Positions 1 to 9,860 of a stretch of 64,000 bases of DNA are shown here, piece after piece (position 1 is the stretch's first letter; every line of letters starts with the position of its first letter). The DNA lies in the NCBI GenBank assembly GCA_027858855.1, contig JAQIBV010000009.1, forward strand, positions 62,001-126,000. Direction: 5' to 3'. The notes under the pieces are model-generated. The model did not search any database and had not been told where the DNA came from. It saw only the letters and a program-made list of their open reading frames with translations. Position numbers and translations under genes: made by a program. This stretch comes from Spirochaetota bacterium. GTDB taxonomy: Bacteria; Spirochaetota; UBA4802; JAFGJZ01.

Positions 1-489
1 CACATGCCCCGGGACAAAAGCCTTTGCAACCAGCTTAGCGATCAGTTTAGATGTATGACTGCTTATCTCTGAAGGTTTCAGAAGAACGGTGTTCCCCGCT
101 GCTATCGCACCCACAAGCGGTGATAAAGCCAGTTGAAACGGATAGTTCCAGGGGGCCATTATCAGTACTGTTCCATATGGTTCCTTAATAATAGACGAAG
201 AGGCCGGAAACTGGTGAAGCGGAGTGGAGACCTTGCGAGGTTTGCCCCATTTTTTCAGGTTTGCCTCAACATTGCGAATCTCATCAAGAATAAAGCCGAT
301 TTCAGTAGTATATGTCTCGGAAGAGGGTTTGTGAAAATCCCGAGAAAGAGATCGAATTATTGCACTCTCGTTTTCCTTAATAACTTTCTTAAGTGACTTA
401 AGAGCATTTAACCGGAACTGCAAAGAGATAGTTTCACCCGATTCATAAAAAGTTCTCAGTTTTTCCAGAGCAGTATCAATATTTTTCAT
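1..489 (-). CDS. Aldehyde dehydrogenase, N-terminal part (runs off window)
   Basis: The first 163 residues of an NAD(P)-dependent aldehyde dehydrogenase are encoded on the minus strand; the rest lies beyond base 1. The translation contains the Rossmann-region signature MAPWNYPFQLALSPLVGAIA followed by AAGNTVLLKPSE, typical of the ALDH3 (fatty/aromatic aldehyde) group, which also has this short N-terminus. The start ATG at 489-487 is preceded by an AAAAGGAGAAGG ribosome site. The catalytic Cys and Glu are outside the window, so activity cannot be judged. The family oxidises aldehydes to acids; the substrate here is unknown. Confidence 0.9.
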   Translation of the reverse strand, partial: MKNIDTALEKLRTFYESGETISLQFRLNALKSLKKVIKENESAIIRSLSRDFHKPSSETYTTEIGFILDEIRNVEANLKKWGKPRKVSTPLHQFPASSSIIKEPYGTVLIMAPWNYPFQLALSPLVGAIAAGNTVLLKPSEISSHTSKLIAKLVAKAFVPGHV

Positions 490-652
490 GTCTGCCTTCT
501 CCTTTTATTTAAACCTGCTACTTAAAAACCCTATTTAGTAATAGAGCTTTTAAGATGTTGCATGAGTAAAACATAGGCTTTAGAAAAAAGCCCACGATAT
601 AGTAAAATGACCATCTTCAAGCTATTTATCAAGAATAATTTTTCAAATAGTG

Positions 653-2008
653 TCAATCAGCCAGATGATTAACCCATTTTTTTGAAAGAAACCTTGGGAA
701 AGCTATAGCTATCTTTATAACCTCTTCAGTATTCATAATTACATAAACCAGAAGTGGATTCACATTAAAGTAAAAGGCGGCAAGAACTCCCCCACACACA
801 CCTACAAGATACATGACCCCAGGGTCGATAATAAGGATAAAACGGGTATCCCCTCCACTCTTAAGAATACCGTTAACCATAGTACTTATCTGCGATTTAA
901 GAATATATATAATTGAAAAAATCTTGATGTAACGAAGAGCCAGTTCACGTGTAGAGTCGGGAATATTATAGACCGAAACAATAATTGGTGCGAGAAAATA
1001 GATAATCGTACCTACAAACAGTGAAAAAATAAACACAAGAACAAGTGAACGTTTTCCATACAGATAGGCTCTTTCTGATTCATTTTCTCCTAAGGTATTT
1101 CCAATTACAATTGATGTTCCAGTCGAGAAACCATCAATAAATGAAAACGCAAGACCCGACACAACGGACAAAATAGTAAAAGCCGCAATAGCCTCTGTTG
1201 ATATACGGGCAAAAATCATATTGTACATAATCATTCCCAGCCCCCAGGCCACAGTGGTGATAATTGAAAAAATCATCACTTTGAATACGCGACGTATAAA
1301 AGTCAGACTGATATCAAACAGTTCACGCAGGGGTGCTGCAATATGAAGATCACGTGCATAGACAAGGATTACAAAAAGACATGTTCCTGTTGCATTGGAA
1401 ATAAGCGTTGCAAGGGCGGCACCGCGTACACCCATTTCTGGAAAACCATGGTTTCCGAAAATAAGCAGATAGTTAAGCCCTGTATTTAAAATAACTGCGA
1501 ATAACGAAGTCAATGTCGGCAAAAAAGGATGGCCTGTGCAGCGACATGCGAAAGAGAATGAGAAACCGATAGCCATGAAAATATAGGTTGCACCAACAAT
1601 TGAAAAATAGTCACTACCAATAGCGATTACAGCAGTATCTGTTGTAAAAATGCGCATTATATATGACGGGAAAAAAACTACAGAAAGGGAGACAAGGCCG
1701 CAAACCGTTACACCCGTGATGAGAGAGACTCCTAAAAGACGGTGAATATTGGTCAGATCTTTTTTGCCCCAGTACTGTGCATGAAAAATGGCCGCTCCCG
1801 AATTCAGACCGAAAAGAAAAACTATCAACAAAAACATAATCTGAAAAGCAAGGCCAACTGCGGCAATAGAGACAGAACCCAATTGACCAATCATAAAGTT
1901 ATCAACAAGCCCCAGAAGTGATATGAGAAAAATCTCTATTGCAACTGGAAAGCCGGTGATAAATAGTTTTTTAAGAAACAATCGATCTTCAAATAATCCG
2001 TAAAACAT
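653..2008 (-). CDS. MATE family efflux transporter
   Basis: A 451-residue polytopic inner-membrane protein with about twelve hydrophobic segments in two similar halves, the MATE (NorM/DinF-like) layout and length. The N-terminal segment with LGLVDNFMIGQLGSVSIAAV and the later GVRGAALATLISNATG are typical family motifs. Such proteins export cationic drugs or metabolites by H+ or Na+ antiport; the substrate cannot be read from sequence. An in-frame GTG lies two codons earlier, but GAGGTG just before the ATG at 2008 is a good ribosome site and favours the ATG. It stands alone and is divergent from the pseudouridine synthase gene. Confidence 0.92.
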   Translation of the reverse strand: MFYGLFEDRLFLKKLFITGFPVAIEIFLISLLGLVDNFMIGQLGSVSIAAVGLAFQIMFLLIVFLFGLNSGAAIFHAQYWGKKDLTNIHRLLGVSLITGVTVCGLVSLSVVFFPSYIMRIFTTDTAVIAIGSDYFSIVGATYIFMAIGFSFSFACRCTGHPFLPTLTSLFAVILNTGLNYLLIFGNHGFPEMGVRGAALATLISNATGTCLFVILVYARDLHIAAPLRELFDISLTFIRRVFKVMIFSIITTVAWGLGMIMYNMIFARISTEAIAAFTILSVVSGLAFSFIDGFSTGTSIVIGNTLGENESERAYLYGKRSLVLVFIFSLFVGTIIYFLAPIIVSVYNIPDSTRELALRYIKIFSIIYILKSQISTMVNGILKSGGDTRFILIIDPGVMYLVGVCGGVLAAFYFNVNPLLVYVIMNTEEVIKIAIAFPRFLSKKWVNHLAD

Positions 2009-2153
2009 GGGCACCTCACACAGATGAAAATTGAAACATAAGGATTATTAGCATCCCGTTTTTGTCAATTGCAAAGATTACAAATACGTTATTTTTTCTA
2101 TCCTCTTCATAACTACTTTACATTTATCTGTAACAGTAGGTCATGGTATTTGT

Positions 2154-2885
2154 ATGAATATAGATGAAATCATAATTTATGAAGATAATCACCTGATTGT
2201 CTTGAACAAACCTGCGGGAAGCCTGTCTCAGGGAGACTCATCTGACCGTATCGCGCTTAACGAAGAGGTAAAAGAGTTTATTAAAAGGCGTGATTCAAAA
2301 CCAGGCAACGTTTTTATAGGTATTGTTCACCGTCTTGACCTGTATGTTTCTGGCGTCCTGATTTATGCCAAGACTTCGAAGGGTGCTGCACGTTTAAGCG
2401 ATCAGATTCGAAAACGTAAAGTTAGCAAATTTTACATCTGCATGACCGAACGAAGCGAGGTGACTGTTGCAGACGAGACCTGGCATAACCATACTCATAT
2501 GTATACACGGAAAGGCAACAAAACCTATGTAACCGGACCGAGAGATAAGAGTGCACAACAAGGTGAACTTCTATTCACGACACTTATTACAACAGAAAAA
2601 CATGCATTGCATCTGGTTAAACTTATAACGGGTCGCAAACACCAGATACGTGCAACCTTCTGCGAACTAGGAATACCAATACTGGGTGATCGCCTCTATG
2701 GTTCAAGACACAGTTACCCACAAATGATCCTGTTGCACTCTCTGATGGCAAAATGCCTTCATCCAACGATTAAAGACGAGAGAGTCTTTACGGCTACAAT
2801 TCCCGCTGAATTTATCTCATTACTAGGTGATGTGCGAAAAGACACCCACTCCCTGATATCAAATTGTATTGACAATTGCCCGTAA
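2154..2885 (+). CDS. RluA-family pseudouridine synthase
   Basis: A 243-residue protein of the RluA/RluD pseudouridine synthase family, which isomerises uridines in rRNA or tRNA. The catalytic Asp is D62 in the HRLD motif; NKPAG near residue 18 and GRKHQIRATFCELGIPILGD in the second half are the other family motifs. There is no N-terminal S4 domain, so it is a short, stand-alone catalytic type. The usual HRLDxxTSG reads HRLDLYVSG here, a mild deviation. The target base cannot be assigned. The ribosome site before the ATG is weak. Confidence 0.9.
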   Translation: MNIDEIIIYEDNHLIVLNKPAGSLSQGDSSDRIALNEEVKEFIKRRDSKPGNVFIGIVHRLDLYVSGVLIYAKTSKGAARLSDQIRKRKVSKFYICMTERSEVTVADETWHNHTHMYTRKGNKTYVTGPRDKSAQQGELLFTTLITTEKHALHLVKLITGRKHQIRATFCELGIPILGDRLYGSRHSYPQMILLHSLMAKCLHPTIKDERVFTATIPAEFISLLGDVRKDTHSLISNCIDNCP

Positions 2886-2976
2886 TTAGCTATATTTAAG
2901 GATGTTCAGGTTGAGACATTTTTTAATTTCAATTTGAAAATGTAGCAAAATAAAGATCATCACAAAAGGAGACTAT

Positions 2977-3321
2977 ATGAAAAACTTTCAAAAAGCAAAA
3001 GAAAAATTTTATTCAGTAACGCGTAAATTTGCAACAACAACAGGGGATTATGCTCATCTGACACGGTTAACAATGGAGATAAAAGGTTTTGAAACAAAAA
3101 TTAACACCTTTTACACGAAAACAGGAGAGTATGTGTTTGAAAGTATAGAAGCCGGCTCATTGAGTGAAGATAAAACATTAAAAGATTATTGCGAAAAGAT
3201 TCGTACGTTTAAAAAAGAGATTGATACGCGAAAAGAAGAGATTAAAGATATTCGCGCACACGAAAACGAAAACGAAGCTTTTGATACAGAAAACAAACAT
3301 GATACTGACGAAGGAAAATAG
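2977..3321 (+). CDS. Small charged coiled-coil protein, unknown function
   Basis: A 114-residue soluble protein with no signal peptide, rich in Lys, Glu and Thr and probably a helical coiled coil through most of its length (residues about 5-95), ending in an acidic tail. It has a strong ribosome site (AAAGGAG seven bases before the ATG). Its TAG stop is directly followed by the ATG of the RNase R gene, with no gap, so the two are almost certainly co-transcribed and translationally coupled. I do not recognise a family. A role as a small partner of RNase R is possible but rests only on position. Confidence 0.75.
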   Translation: MKNFQKAKEKFYSVTRKFATTTGDYAHLTRLTMEIKGFETKINTFYTKTGEYVFESIEAGSLSEDKTLKDYCEKIRTFKKEIDTRKEEIKDIRAHENENEAFDTENKHDTDEGK

Positions 3322-5553
3322 ATGCCCCTATCTTCAAAAAAAATAATCGAAGTTATCAACTCGGTTTCAGAACCACTGTTTAACCAGGCCACTATCAGAA
3401 GTTTACTGGTTGAACAGTCAGCTAAGACCAAAAAAGGTAAAACAAAAACTCTTACACAGAAAGAACAGAACCGAATTAATGATCTGTTCTTTCTTCTTAC
3501 TGCAATAGGTTATCTTGAAACCAGAGGCTCCCGTTTCGAATTATCAAAAAACTTTGATAACACAGGGAAGATCCGAATTACCGGAAGCGGAAAAGGATCA
3601 TTGAAAATTAGTGATTTCACAATTCAGTTCCGTAAAGAAGACATAATGAATGCGCATAACGGAGACACTGTTGCATTTGCTTTAAATGAATACAGATCTG
3701 ATTCCTTTTTTGGAAAAGTTACTTCAATTAAAAAGCGACATAAAGAGATCTATTATGCTAAAGTTTCTAAAAAGACAAGCGGTATGATATACTACCACCT
3801 GATAGATCTTCCTGGTCAATTTTTTGCAGTATCTGCACGACATGAAAATGAACCAAAACCTGAGGCACTTGTCGTTGTAGAACTTACTGGAAAGCAACTT
3901 GGAGGACACCCTGAATGCACGCTATTAAGGGTTGACCTCGGAGACAATGAAGAACTTGATTTTGAACGTGTTGTCAATAAATTTAACCTGCCGCCATCTT
4001 ACGGCAAAACTGACAGCTCATTGTTTGCTCACATGTTCAAAGCTGAAAGACATGGTCGCACCGACTTCAGCTCTCTTGTCACGGTAACCATTGACGGTGA
4101 GCATGCGAAAGATTTTGACGATGCGGTCTCTTTTGAAAGCACAGAAAACGGCTATCGTCTCTATGTTCATATTGCAGATGTTTCAGCATATGTTCACAAA
4201 GGTGATGAGCTCGACCGAACGGCCCTGGAACGCGGTAATTCATATTATCTTGGAAACAGAGTTATTCCGATGCTTCCTGAGGTTCTCTCGAACAAACTGT
4301 GTTCGCTTCGTGAAGGAGAAGAACGCCTTACAGTTACAGCAATTATTGAATATAATCATGAACTTAATATTTTGCATACTGAATTTCACCGTTCTGTAAT
4401 TGTCGTCACACGCCGTTTGACCTACACCAATGCCGAGACCTTAATCAATGATGAGGAAGAACAAGCTGATGATGTTTCAAAACTCGTAACTGATCTGAAC
4501 AGGTTTGCACAAAAACTGCGAAAAATCAGGATTGCAGCCGGACGGATAGATCTGGATCTTACAGATTTTGAATTATTATATGATGATGAAAATCGTTTCA
4601 CAACAATTGGTATTGCAAAACGACTACGAACACATGAGCTGGTTGAGGAGTGCATGCTTGCAGCGAATGAGGCCGTTGCCCGACTGCTACGTAAAAAGGA
4701 TATTCCGGCTTTGTACCGAGTTCATGAAGAGATCTCTGATGAAAACTGGTTCAAACTGAAGAACTTTCTTGCTATAATGGGTATACCTGTTAAACGTAAT
4801 CGTAAAACAGCAGTTCTGCTTCAGCAAATAATAGATAACTATCGAAGCAGTGACTTCTCATACCTCGTGAATCTTGTAATTCTTAAATCCATGATGCAGG
4901 CTTTTTACGGAACCTCTCCGATGGGCCATTTCGGGCTCGGCTTCAAGGACTATACACACTTCACCTCGCCTATCAGGCGCTACTCTGATCTTATTATACA
5001 CCGAATAATCAAGGCTCATATTTCCGGTAGTGATAATGCCTACACAAAAGAAGAGCTTGTTCCCATAGGTGAGAAATGTTCTGAGATGGAACGGGTTGCC
5101 CAGAAAGCAGAGAGAGATTTGTATAAGATCAAATCGTGTCGTTTAATGGAAAACAGTATTGGTGAAGAGTTTACCGCTATGATATCAGGAATGTCAAAAT
5201 TCGGACTCTATGCAGTTTTGAAAGAGAAGCCAGTTGAAGGAATGATACCGTTCATGTTGATGAACGATGACTATTACGTTGTAAACGAAGAGACATTTAC
5301 TGTGCGTGGACGTAGCAAAGGAAGAATTATCACCCTGGGTGACAGTATAAAAGTTACTGTCGTCAAAGCCGACCACCTCTCTGGACAAATAGACCTGGTC
5401 CCGGTTGACCTGAAGCCTGGTAAAAAAAGTAGCCCAAAAGATGATGAGAAAAATTCAACGCGCAAGAAAGGTAAAGAACACGCCTTTTCGATTTTTAAGG
5501 GAAAAGAAGACAAAAAGAGAGGGCATCGAAAAGGTCGGAAGAAAAAGCGTTAA
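3322..5553 (+). CDS. rnr: Ribonuclease R (RNase II/RNB family)
   Basis: A 743-residue 3'-5' exoribonuclease that degrades structured RNA. It has an N-terminal winged-helix region (residues about 1-75), cold-shock domains, the RNB catalytic domain with the metal-binding cluster DGEHAKDFDDA at 258-268 (D258, D264, D266, D267), a C-terminal S1 domain (about 614-695) and a long Lys/Arg-rich tail. This is the RNase R rather than RNase II arrangement. The tail is typical of RNase R enzymes that unwind structured substrates. The gene directly follows a small coiled-coil protein gene (TAG then ATG). Confidence 0.96.
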   Translation: MPLSSKKIIEVINSVSEPLFNQATIRSLLVEQSAKTKKGKTKTLTQKEQNRINDLFFLLTAIGYLETRGSRFELSKNFDNTGKIRITGSGKGSLKISDFTIQFRKEDIMNAHNGDTVAFALNEYRSDSFFGKVTSIKKRHKEIYYAKVSKKTSGMIYYHLIDLPGQFFAVSARHENEPKPEALVVVELTGKQLGGHPECTLLRVDLGDNEELDFERVVNKFNLPPSYGKTDSSLFAHMFKAERHGRTDFSSLVTVTIDGEHAKDFDDAVSFESTENGYRLYVHIADVSAYVHKGDELDRTALERGNSYYLGNRVIPMLPEVLSNKLCSLREGEERLTVTAIIEYNHELNILHTEFHRSVIVVTRRLTYTNAETLINDEEEQADDVSKLVTDLNRFAQKLRKIRIAAGRIDLDLTDFELLYDDENRFTTIGIAKRLRTHELVEECMLAANEAVARLLRKKDIPALYRVHEEISDENWFKLKNFLAIMGIPVKRNRKTAVLLQQIIDNYRSSDFSYLVNLVILKSMMQAFYGTSPMGHFGLGFKDYTHFTSPIRRYSDLIIHRIIKAHISGSDNAYTKEELVPIGEKCSEMERVAQKAERDLYKIKSCRLMENSIGEEFTAMISGMSKFGLYAVLKEKPVEGMIPFMLMNDDYYVVNEETFTVRGRSKGRIITLGDSIKVTVVKADHLSGQIDLVPVDLKPGKKSSPKDDEKNSTRKKGKEHAFSIFKGKEDKKRGHRKGRKKKR

Positions 5554-5604
5554 CTGAGTACAAATCTAACTACATAAAAAACCACATAAATCCGAGAGGA
5601 CAAC

Positions 5605-6078
5605 ATGAAATACTCATTAAAGGAAATTATTGATATGGCTGTTGCAATTGAAGACAATGGAGTCTATTTTTACACTCAATGTGCTGAAAAATTTGAGGAA
5701 CTAGAAGATTCATCAAAAAAGGAATTTTTCAGAATGCTTGCTGATGAAGAGAGTGAACATAAGAAAATATTTTCTTCACTGCTTTCAGAGTTACCTCAAA
5801 CCGAAGGGGATTTTACTGAAGAGTACTACCTGTACCTTAATGCAATCACGAAACAACAGGTTTTTAAAGACATCAACTCGATTGACAGCTACATGAAATC
5901 GATACAAAGTATTGGAGATATTTTTATAACGGCCATACACACCGAACAGGATTCAATCATGTGGTACCGGGAACTTCTGGACATGTATAAGAACGACAAG
6001 ACCCGATCAATTCTTAATACATTAATTGCTGAAGAAAAGAAGCATATCGTAAAATTATATAGTATAATGAATCCCTGA
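5605..6078 (+). CDS. Rubrerythrin-like ferritin-family diiron protein
   Basis: A 157-residue four-helix-bundle protein. The candidate diiron ligands are all visible: E16 (AIEDNG), E49-x-x-H52 (EESEH), E114 (HTEQDS) and E144-x-x-H147 (EEKKH). This is the rubrerythrin erythrin-domain pattern without the rubredoxin FeS4 domain. Proteins of this kind reduce hydrogen peroxide or handle iron in anaerobes; the electron donor is not evident. It sits between rnr and the aldo/keto reductase gene, with an AGAGGA ribosome site, and may share their transcript. Confidence 0.85.
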   Translation: MKYSLKEIIDMAVAIEDNGVYFYTQCAEKFEELEDSSKKEFFRMLADEESEHKKIFSSLLSELPQTEGDFTEEYYLYLNAITKQQVFKDINSIDSYMKSIQSIGDIFITAIHTEQDSIMWYRELLDMYKNDKTRSILNTLIAEEKKHIVKLYSIMNP

Positions 6079-6141
6079 TAAAACAAAAAACCAAATTGCA
6101 ATAAAGGCCGATGGCCTGCAGTTTTACAATGGAAGTCTGAT

Positions 6142-7026
6142 ATGATTGAAAAAATGAAATTTGGAAAAACAGGCCATGAAAGTACACGCCTTATTTTCGG
6201 AGCTGCAGCTCTATGGTCTTCATCTGTTGATGATGGCAAGCCCGTGCTCAAAATGCTTCTTGATGCTGGCATCAACCATATTGATACCAGCGTAAGTTAC
6301 GGAAATTCGGAAATGGTTATTGGTGACTGGATGGGCAAGCACCGGAACGACTTCTTTCTTGCTACCAAGATTGATGCCAGAACCAGTATAGATGCAAAAA
6401 ATGAGATGGAACTGAGTTTAAAGCGACTTCAATGTAAGACGATCGACCTTCTACAGATGCATGAAATTGTAGTTGAAGACGAAGTTGATACCTTTTTTAA
6501 TGATTCTGGAGCATACCCAATTTTGCAGGAGGCAAAAAAAAGCGGCAAAGCGCGTTTCACCGGTATCACATCTCACGGATTTAATGCCCCTGAACTGCTG
6601 TTACGATGTATTAAAGAAGGTGATTTTGATGCCGTTCTTTTACCGTATAACTATCTGTTCAGCAGGAACCAAGATTATTACTCAAAATTCACAGTTTTAA
6701 GAAACGAGTGCAGAACCAGAAATATTGCACTTCAGACAATGAAATCGATTGCTCGGGGACCATGGAATTCAGCAACAAGGAACCGTACAACCTGGTATCA
6801 ACCTCTTGAAGATCCGCATGACATCAAGCATTCTGTTCATTGGCTTTTATCACATCCTGAACTATTTGCTTGTAGTGCCGGCGACCTTGATCTTCTACCG
6901 GATATTATTAAAGCAGCATCACTACCGGTAAGACGACCAGATGATGACGTTATGCAGACTATGGTAAGCCGTCTGCGCATGAGTCTTCCGCTACAGCACC
7001 AGTGGCCACGTTTGTCTCAGGAATAA
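6142..7026 (+). CDS. Aldo/keto reductase family oxidoreductase
   Basis: A 294-residue TIM-barrel NAD(P)H-dependent oxidoreductase. All four catalytic residues of the aldo/keto reductase family are present: D48 and Y53 (HIDTSVSYGNSE), K76 (LATKID) and H107 (LQMHE). Loop lengths fit the bacterial ‘predicted aldo/keto reductase’ group with unknown natural substrates. No C-terminal ferredoxin domain is present. GGAAG eight bases upstream supports the ATG at 6142. A strong bidirectional terminator follows the gene. Confidence 0.9.
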   Translation: MIEKMKFGKTGHESTRLIFGAAALWSSSVDDGKPVLKMLLDAGINHIDTSVSYGNSEMVIGDWMGKHRNDFFLATKIDARTSIDAKNEMELSLKRLQCKTIDLLQMHEIVVEDEVDTFFNDSGAYPILQEAKKSGKARFTGITSHGFNAPELLLRCIKEGDFDAVLLPYNYLFSRNQDYYSKFTVLRNECRTRNIALQTMKSIARGPWNSATRNRTTWYQPLEDPHDIKHSVHWLLSHPELFACSAGDLDLLPDIIKAASLPVRRPDDDVMQTMVSRLRMSLPLQHQWPRLSQE

Positions 7027-7074
7027 TACAGAGTGAAATTTTAACAATTTAACTTAAAGCTGCATTTCTATAAG

Positions 7075-7119
7075 AAAAGCCCGTAATGCAAAAATAGTAA
7101 AAATGCATTACGGGCTTTT
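7075..7119. terminator. Bidirectional intrinsic terminator
   Basis: A perfect 16-bp inverted repeat (7075-7090 and 7104-7119) contains GCCCGTAATGCA and its complement around a 13-base loop. The outer ends are A-rich on the left and T-rich on the right, so each strand ends its stem in a U-run. It lies between the convergent aldo/keto reductase (+) and slipin (-) genes and should end both transcripts. Confidence 0.92.
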
Positions 7120-7152
7120 TATTCAACTTATAAACTATACCGCATAACAACG

Positions 7153-7935
7153 CTATTCTTTTTTATCTGATCCCGACAGAAACTTGTTAACAAAAGGCAT
7201 TATCATATCAAGAGGTATGGGGAAAACCGTTGTCGAATTGTTTTCTGTTGCAATCTGCTGAAGGGTCTGAAGATAACGCAATTGCACCGAAATTGGATGT
7301 TTTTCCATCTGTTCTGCAGCCTGAACCATTTTTTCAGCCGCCTGCTGCTCACCTTCCGCAGCAATAATCTTTGCACGTCTTTCACGCTCAGCTTCAGCCT
7401 GCTTAGCCATTGCCCGCTGCATCTCTTGTGGTAGATCGACATGTTTTATTTCTACCGCCGAAACCTTGATGCCCCACGGGCCTGTCTGCCGGTCAAGAAC
7501 AGTCTGAAGATCTGTATTTATCTTTTCCTGATCAGAAAGAAGTTCATCAAGCTCGACACTGCCAAGAATTGAACGAAGGGTTGTCTGAGCTAATTGAGAA
7601 GTATTGTAAATATAGTCCTCAACTTCTATAACAGCCTTAATCGAATCAAGAACCCTGAAATAGACAACAGCATTAACTTTGATAGAAACATTGTCTTTCG
7701 TGATTACATCCTGAGCCGGAACATCCATGGCAACAGTTCTTAATGACACCTTAAACATCTTATCGACAAAGGGAATTAATAGAAAAAGTCCCGGTCCTTT
7801 CGGCTGCTTTAACACTCGCCCTAAACGGAAGACAACTGCTCGTTCATACTCTTTGATGACTTTAACCGAAGCGGTTAAAATAGCAAGAATCAGAACTGAA
7901 AAAAACATAATTGTTGTAAGATTCTCAAAACCCAT
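7153..7935 (-). CDS. Slipin / stomatin-like SPFH membrane protein
   Basis: A 260-residue protein with one N-terminal membrane segment (about residues 8-25) and an SPFH/band-7 domain ([22 protein letters not shown], typical of slipins), then a helical segment rich in Ala and Glu. Slipins form oligomeric cages in the inner membrane and organise membrane domains or regulate proteases. It lies 14 bp downstream of a long-form NfeD gene; this pair is a widely conserved operon, and NfeD-type proteases cleave the slipin C-terminus in studied archaeal examples. GAGGAG precedes the ATG. Confidence 0.94.
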   Translation of the reverse strand: MGFENLTTIMFFSVLILAILTASVKVIKEYERAVVFRLGRVLKQPKGPGLFLLIPFVDKMFKVSLRTVAMDVPAQDVITKDNVSIKVNAVVYFRVLDSIKAVIEVEDYIYNTSQLAQTTLRSILGSVELDELLSDQEKINTDLQTVLDRQTGPWGIKVSAVEIKHVDLPQEMQRAMAKQAEAERERRAKIIAAEGEQQAAEKMVQAAEQMEKHPISVQLRYLQTLQQIATENNSTTVFPIPLDMIMPFVNKFLSGSDKKE

Positions 7936-7949
7936 AATAATTTTCTCCT

Positions 7950-9269
7950 CTATTTATTTTTATCTTCTGTGACTATTAGACTCATTCCATCCACACCTGT
8001 AACTCTGACCTTTGAACCTTTGGAAATACTACTGTCAGAGTGAACATCCCACAGTTCACCATGTATATATATTTTACCGCCGTTTTCAAAATCTATCACA
8101 GAAGCTGCACTACCGGACTGGCCGATAAAACTCTCTACTCCGACTTGAACTGTTGAGCGATGAGCAGAAACTACAGCTCGCAAAACAACTACCAGCAGAA
8201 ATATAATGAAGAGTCCGGTGAAACCGATGGTAACCCACGAGACCGAAAACCCCTGAATTGGATTGTCAAAAAGAAGCAGAGCACCGCTTATGAAAGCCAT
8301 AAGACCTCCTATAGTCAATAGACCGTAACTGGTTATAAAAACTTCGAGTGTAAATAGCACAACAGAAGCCGTAATAAGAAGTACACCGACTGCCGAAACG
8401 GGTACAATTCGAACTACCATTAGAAAGAGAAAGAGTGAAACGACTCCGATTGCTCCAGGGAAAATAAGACCAGGGTCTTTAATTTCGATGAAAAGACCAC
8501 CCACTGCAATAATCAGTAAAATCATAATCAGCTGAGGGTCAGCAAAAAAATTGAGAAACTTGTCTCCCCTGTTCATGATATACTCTTTTACGACAATACC
8601 TGTTGTTTTAAAGGTAAACGGATCTCCCTGGAAACTAATCTCTTTACCATCAATCTGTGACAGAAGATCTGCTTCATCATCTGCTATGTAATCGACAATA
8701 CCTGCTTTCTGTGCCTCGATATAGGTACTTGAAGACGCGTTGATTATTGCATCCTCTACCCACTCCTGATTCCGCCCTTTCTGTTGAGCAAGACTTCTGC
8801 CATAGGCTACCATATCATTAAGTATCTTCATGCCCATGACATCCTTTTCATCCGATGAATTATCATCCTTTGCAAACGGAACACCAGGTGAATAGGGATG
8901 CATAGCGCCTATTTCACTTCCTGGAGACATTGCATTAATATCTGCTGCAAGCATTATGAAAGCTCCGGCAGAAGCAGCTTGTGCACCTTTTGGTGAAGTA
9001 AATACAACAACAGGTATGGAAGAGCTCAGGATGGACTTAATTATATCACGCATGGAATTGACAAGGCCGCCTGGAGTATCGATAACGAGTAAGACAAACT
9101 GATTACCCTCCTCAGACGCATCAGTGATAGACTTTGAAATATGTTCGGCAACAACAGGATTAACGGAGCCAGAAAGATCGATACGAGCATATGAGGACTG
9201 AGCAGAAAAAAGATTGTTTGAACCTAAAAATAATATAAAAGTAAGCAAAAAATAGAAAACTGATTTCAT
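7950..9269 (-). CDS. Long-form NfeD membrane serine protease (ClpP-like)
   Basis: A 439-residue membrane protein: signal peptide, ClpP-like periplasmic serine protease domain with the likely nucleophile S100 in AASAGAF, four to five membrane segments (about residues 230-375) and a C-terminal soluble OB-fold NfeD domain. The family uses a Ser-Lys dyad. An upstream in-frame ATG exists at 9287, but GGGGGA three bases before the ATG at 9269 supports the shorter start, which also gives a clean signal peptide ([16 protein letters not shown]). It is the first gene of the nfeD-slipin operon. Confidence 0.93.
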   Translation of the reverse strand: MKSVFYFLLTFILFLGSNNLFSAQSSYARIDLSGSVNPVVAEHISKSITDASEEGNQFVLLVIDTPGGLVNSMRDIIKSILSSSIPVVVFTSPKGAQAASAGAFIMLAADINAMSPGSEIGAMHPYSPGVPFAKDDNSSDEKDVMGMKILNDMVAYGRSLAQQKGRNQEWVEDAIINASSSTYIEAQKAGIVDYIADDEADLLSQIDGKEISFQGDPFTFKTTGIVVKEYIMNRGDKFLNFFADPQLIMILLIIAVGGLFIEIKDPGLIFPGAIGVVSLFLFLMVVRIVPVSAVGVLLITASVVLFTLEVFITSYGLLTIGGLMAFISGALLLFDNPIQGFSVSWVTIGFTGLFIIFLLVVVLRAVVSAHRSTVQVGVESFIGQSGSAASVIDFENGGKIYIHGELWDVHSDSSISKGSKVRVTGVDGMSLIVTEDKNK

Positions 9270-9521
9270 TATTCCCCCGAAAATCAAGATCAGACAACAT
9301 ACCTGTCAATGTCACTTCTATAAACAAGATCAATATAATTAAAGAGTGCTTCAGTTGTATTAAAGTCAGAATTTAGAGAAGTAAACAGTAAAAGCGCTTA
9401 ATTATGAAAATTTCCTCAGTTTATCCGAGGCTTTCATATAGAAAATAGCTGCCCTAATTGGGAAAGTCAAACATATAAATGGTTTAGGTCATATTCTTTC
9501 ACCTTAAATACCTGAATCTAA

Positions 9522-9556
9522 GTTGTTTCCCCCCGCCTGCGGCGGGGGGAAACAAC
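9522..9556. repeat. Perfect GC-rich hairpin flanking the tandem repeat block (left)
   Basis: A perfect 16-bp inverted repeat (9522-9537 and 9541-9556) with a 3-base loop. The stem core is CCCCGCC pairing with GGCGGGG. It has no U-run on the plus strand. It resembles the right-hand hairpin at 9861-9911 in core sequence and loop size. Confidence 0.85.
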
Positions 9557-9580
9557 AATCTCAGAATTTTAATAAAGTAT

Positions 9581-9842
9581 TATCCCCGCTTGAAGCCAGA
9601 AATCATCAACTTCAGAAATTTCATGAACCATTATCCCCGCTTGAAGCCGGAAATCATCAACTCCAGAAATTTTATGAAGCATTGTCCCCGCTTAAAGCCG
9701 AGTAAATCATCAACTGCAGAAATTTCATGAAGCATTTTCCTCGCTGAAAATCGGAGAAAATTATCAATTTCTGAAATTTCATAAAAATATTTTCCTCGCT
9801 GGAAGCCGAGTAAATCACCAACTTCAGAAGTTCCATGAAGCA
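9581..9842. repeat. Five degenerate 51-55 bp tandem repeats
   Basis: Units begin near 9581, 9632, 9683, 9736 and 9791 (spacing 51, 51, 53 and 55 bp); a partial unit tail precedes the first. Each unit starts with a CCCCGCTTGAAGCC-like block (a small hairpin), then AAATCATCAAC and a CTTCAGAAATTTCATGAAG-like block that is itself near-palindromic. Copies diverge from left to right. Because two units are exact multiples of three, short reading frames run through on both strands, but none has gene-like features, so I treat this as noncoding. There are no unique spacers, so it is not a CRISPR. Confidence 0.85.
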
Positions 9843-9860
9843 CTATAATTAGCCCTAAAT

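Noticed and set aside
133-396. Plus-strand frame at the left end
   Set aside because: It is antisense to the aldehyde dehydrogenase coding region, which has clear family motifs.
576-592. GGCTTT/AAAGCC hairpin as a terminator after the MATE gene
   Set aside because: Short AT-rich stem with no clear U-run; too weak to support.
6105-6117. AGGCC-GAT-GGCCT hairpin after the ferritin-like gene as a terminator
   Set aside because: Only a 5-bp stem and no U-run; the next gene follows closely on the same strand.
9581-9842. CRISPR array
   Set aside because: Units are contiguous with no unique spacers, copies diverge along their full length, and no cas genes are present.
9523-9843. Short reading frames on both strands through the tandem repeats
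   Set aside because: They exist only because two repeat spacings are multiples of three; no ribosome sites or family, and later units break the frame.
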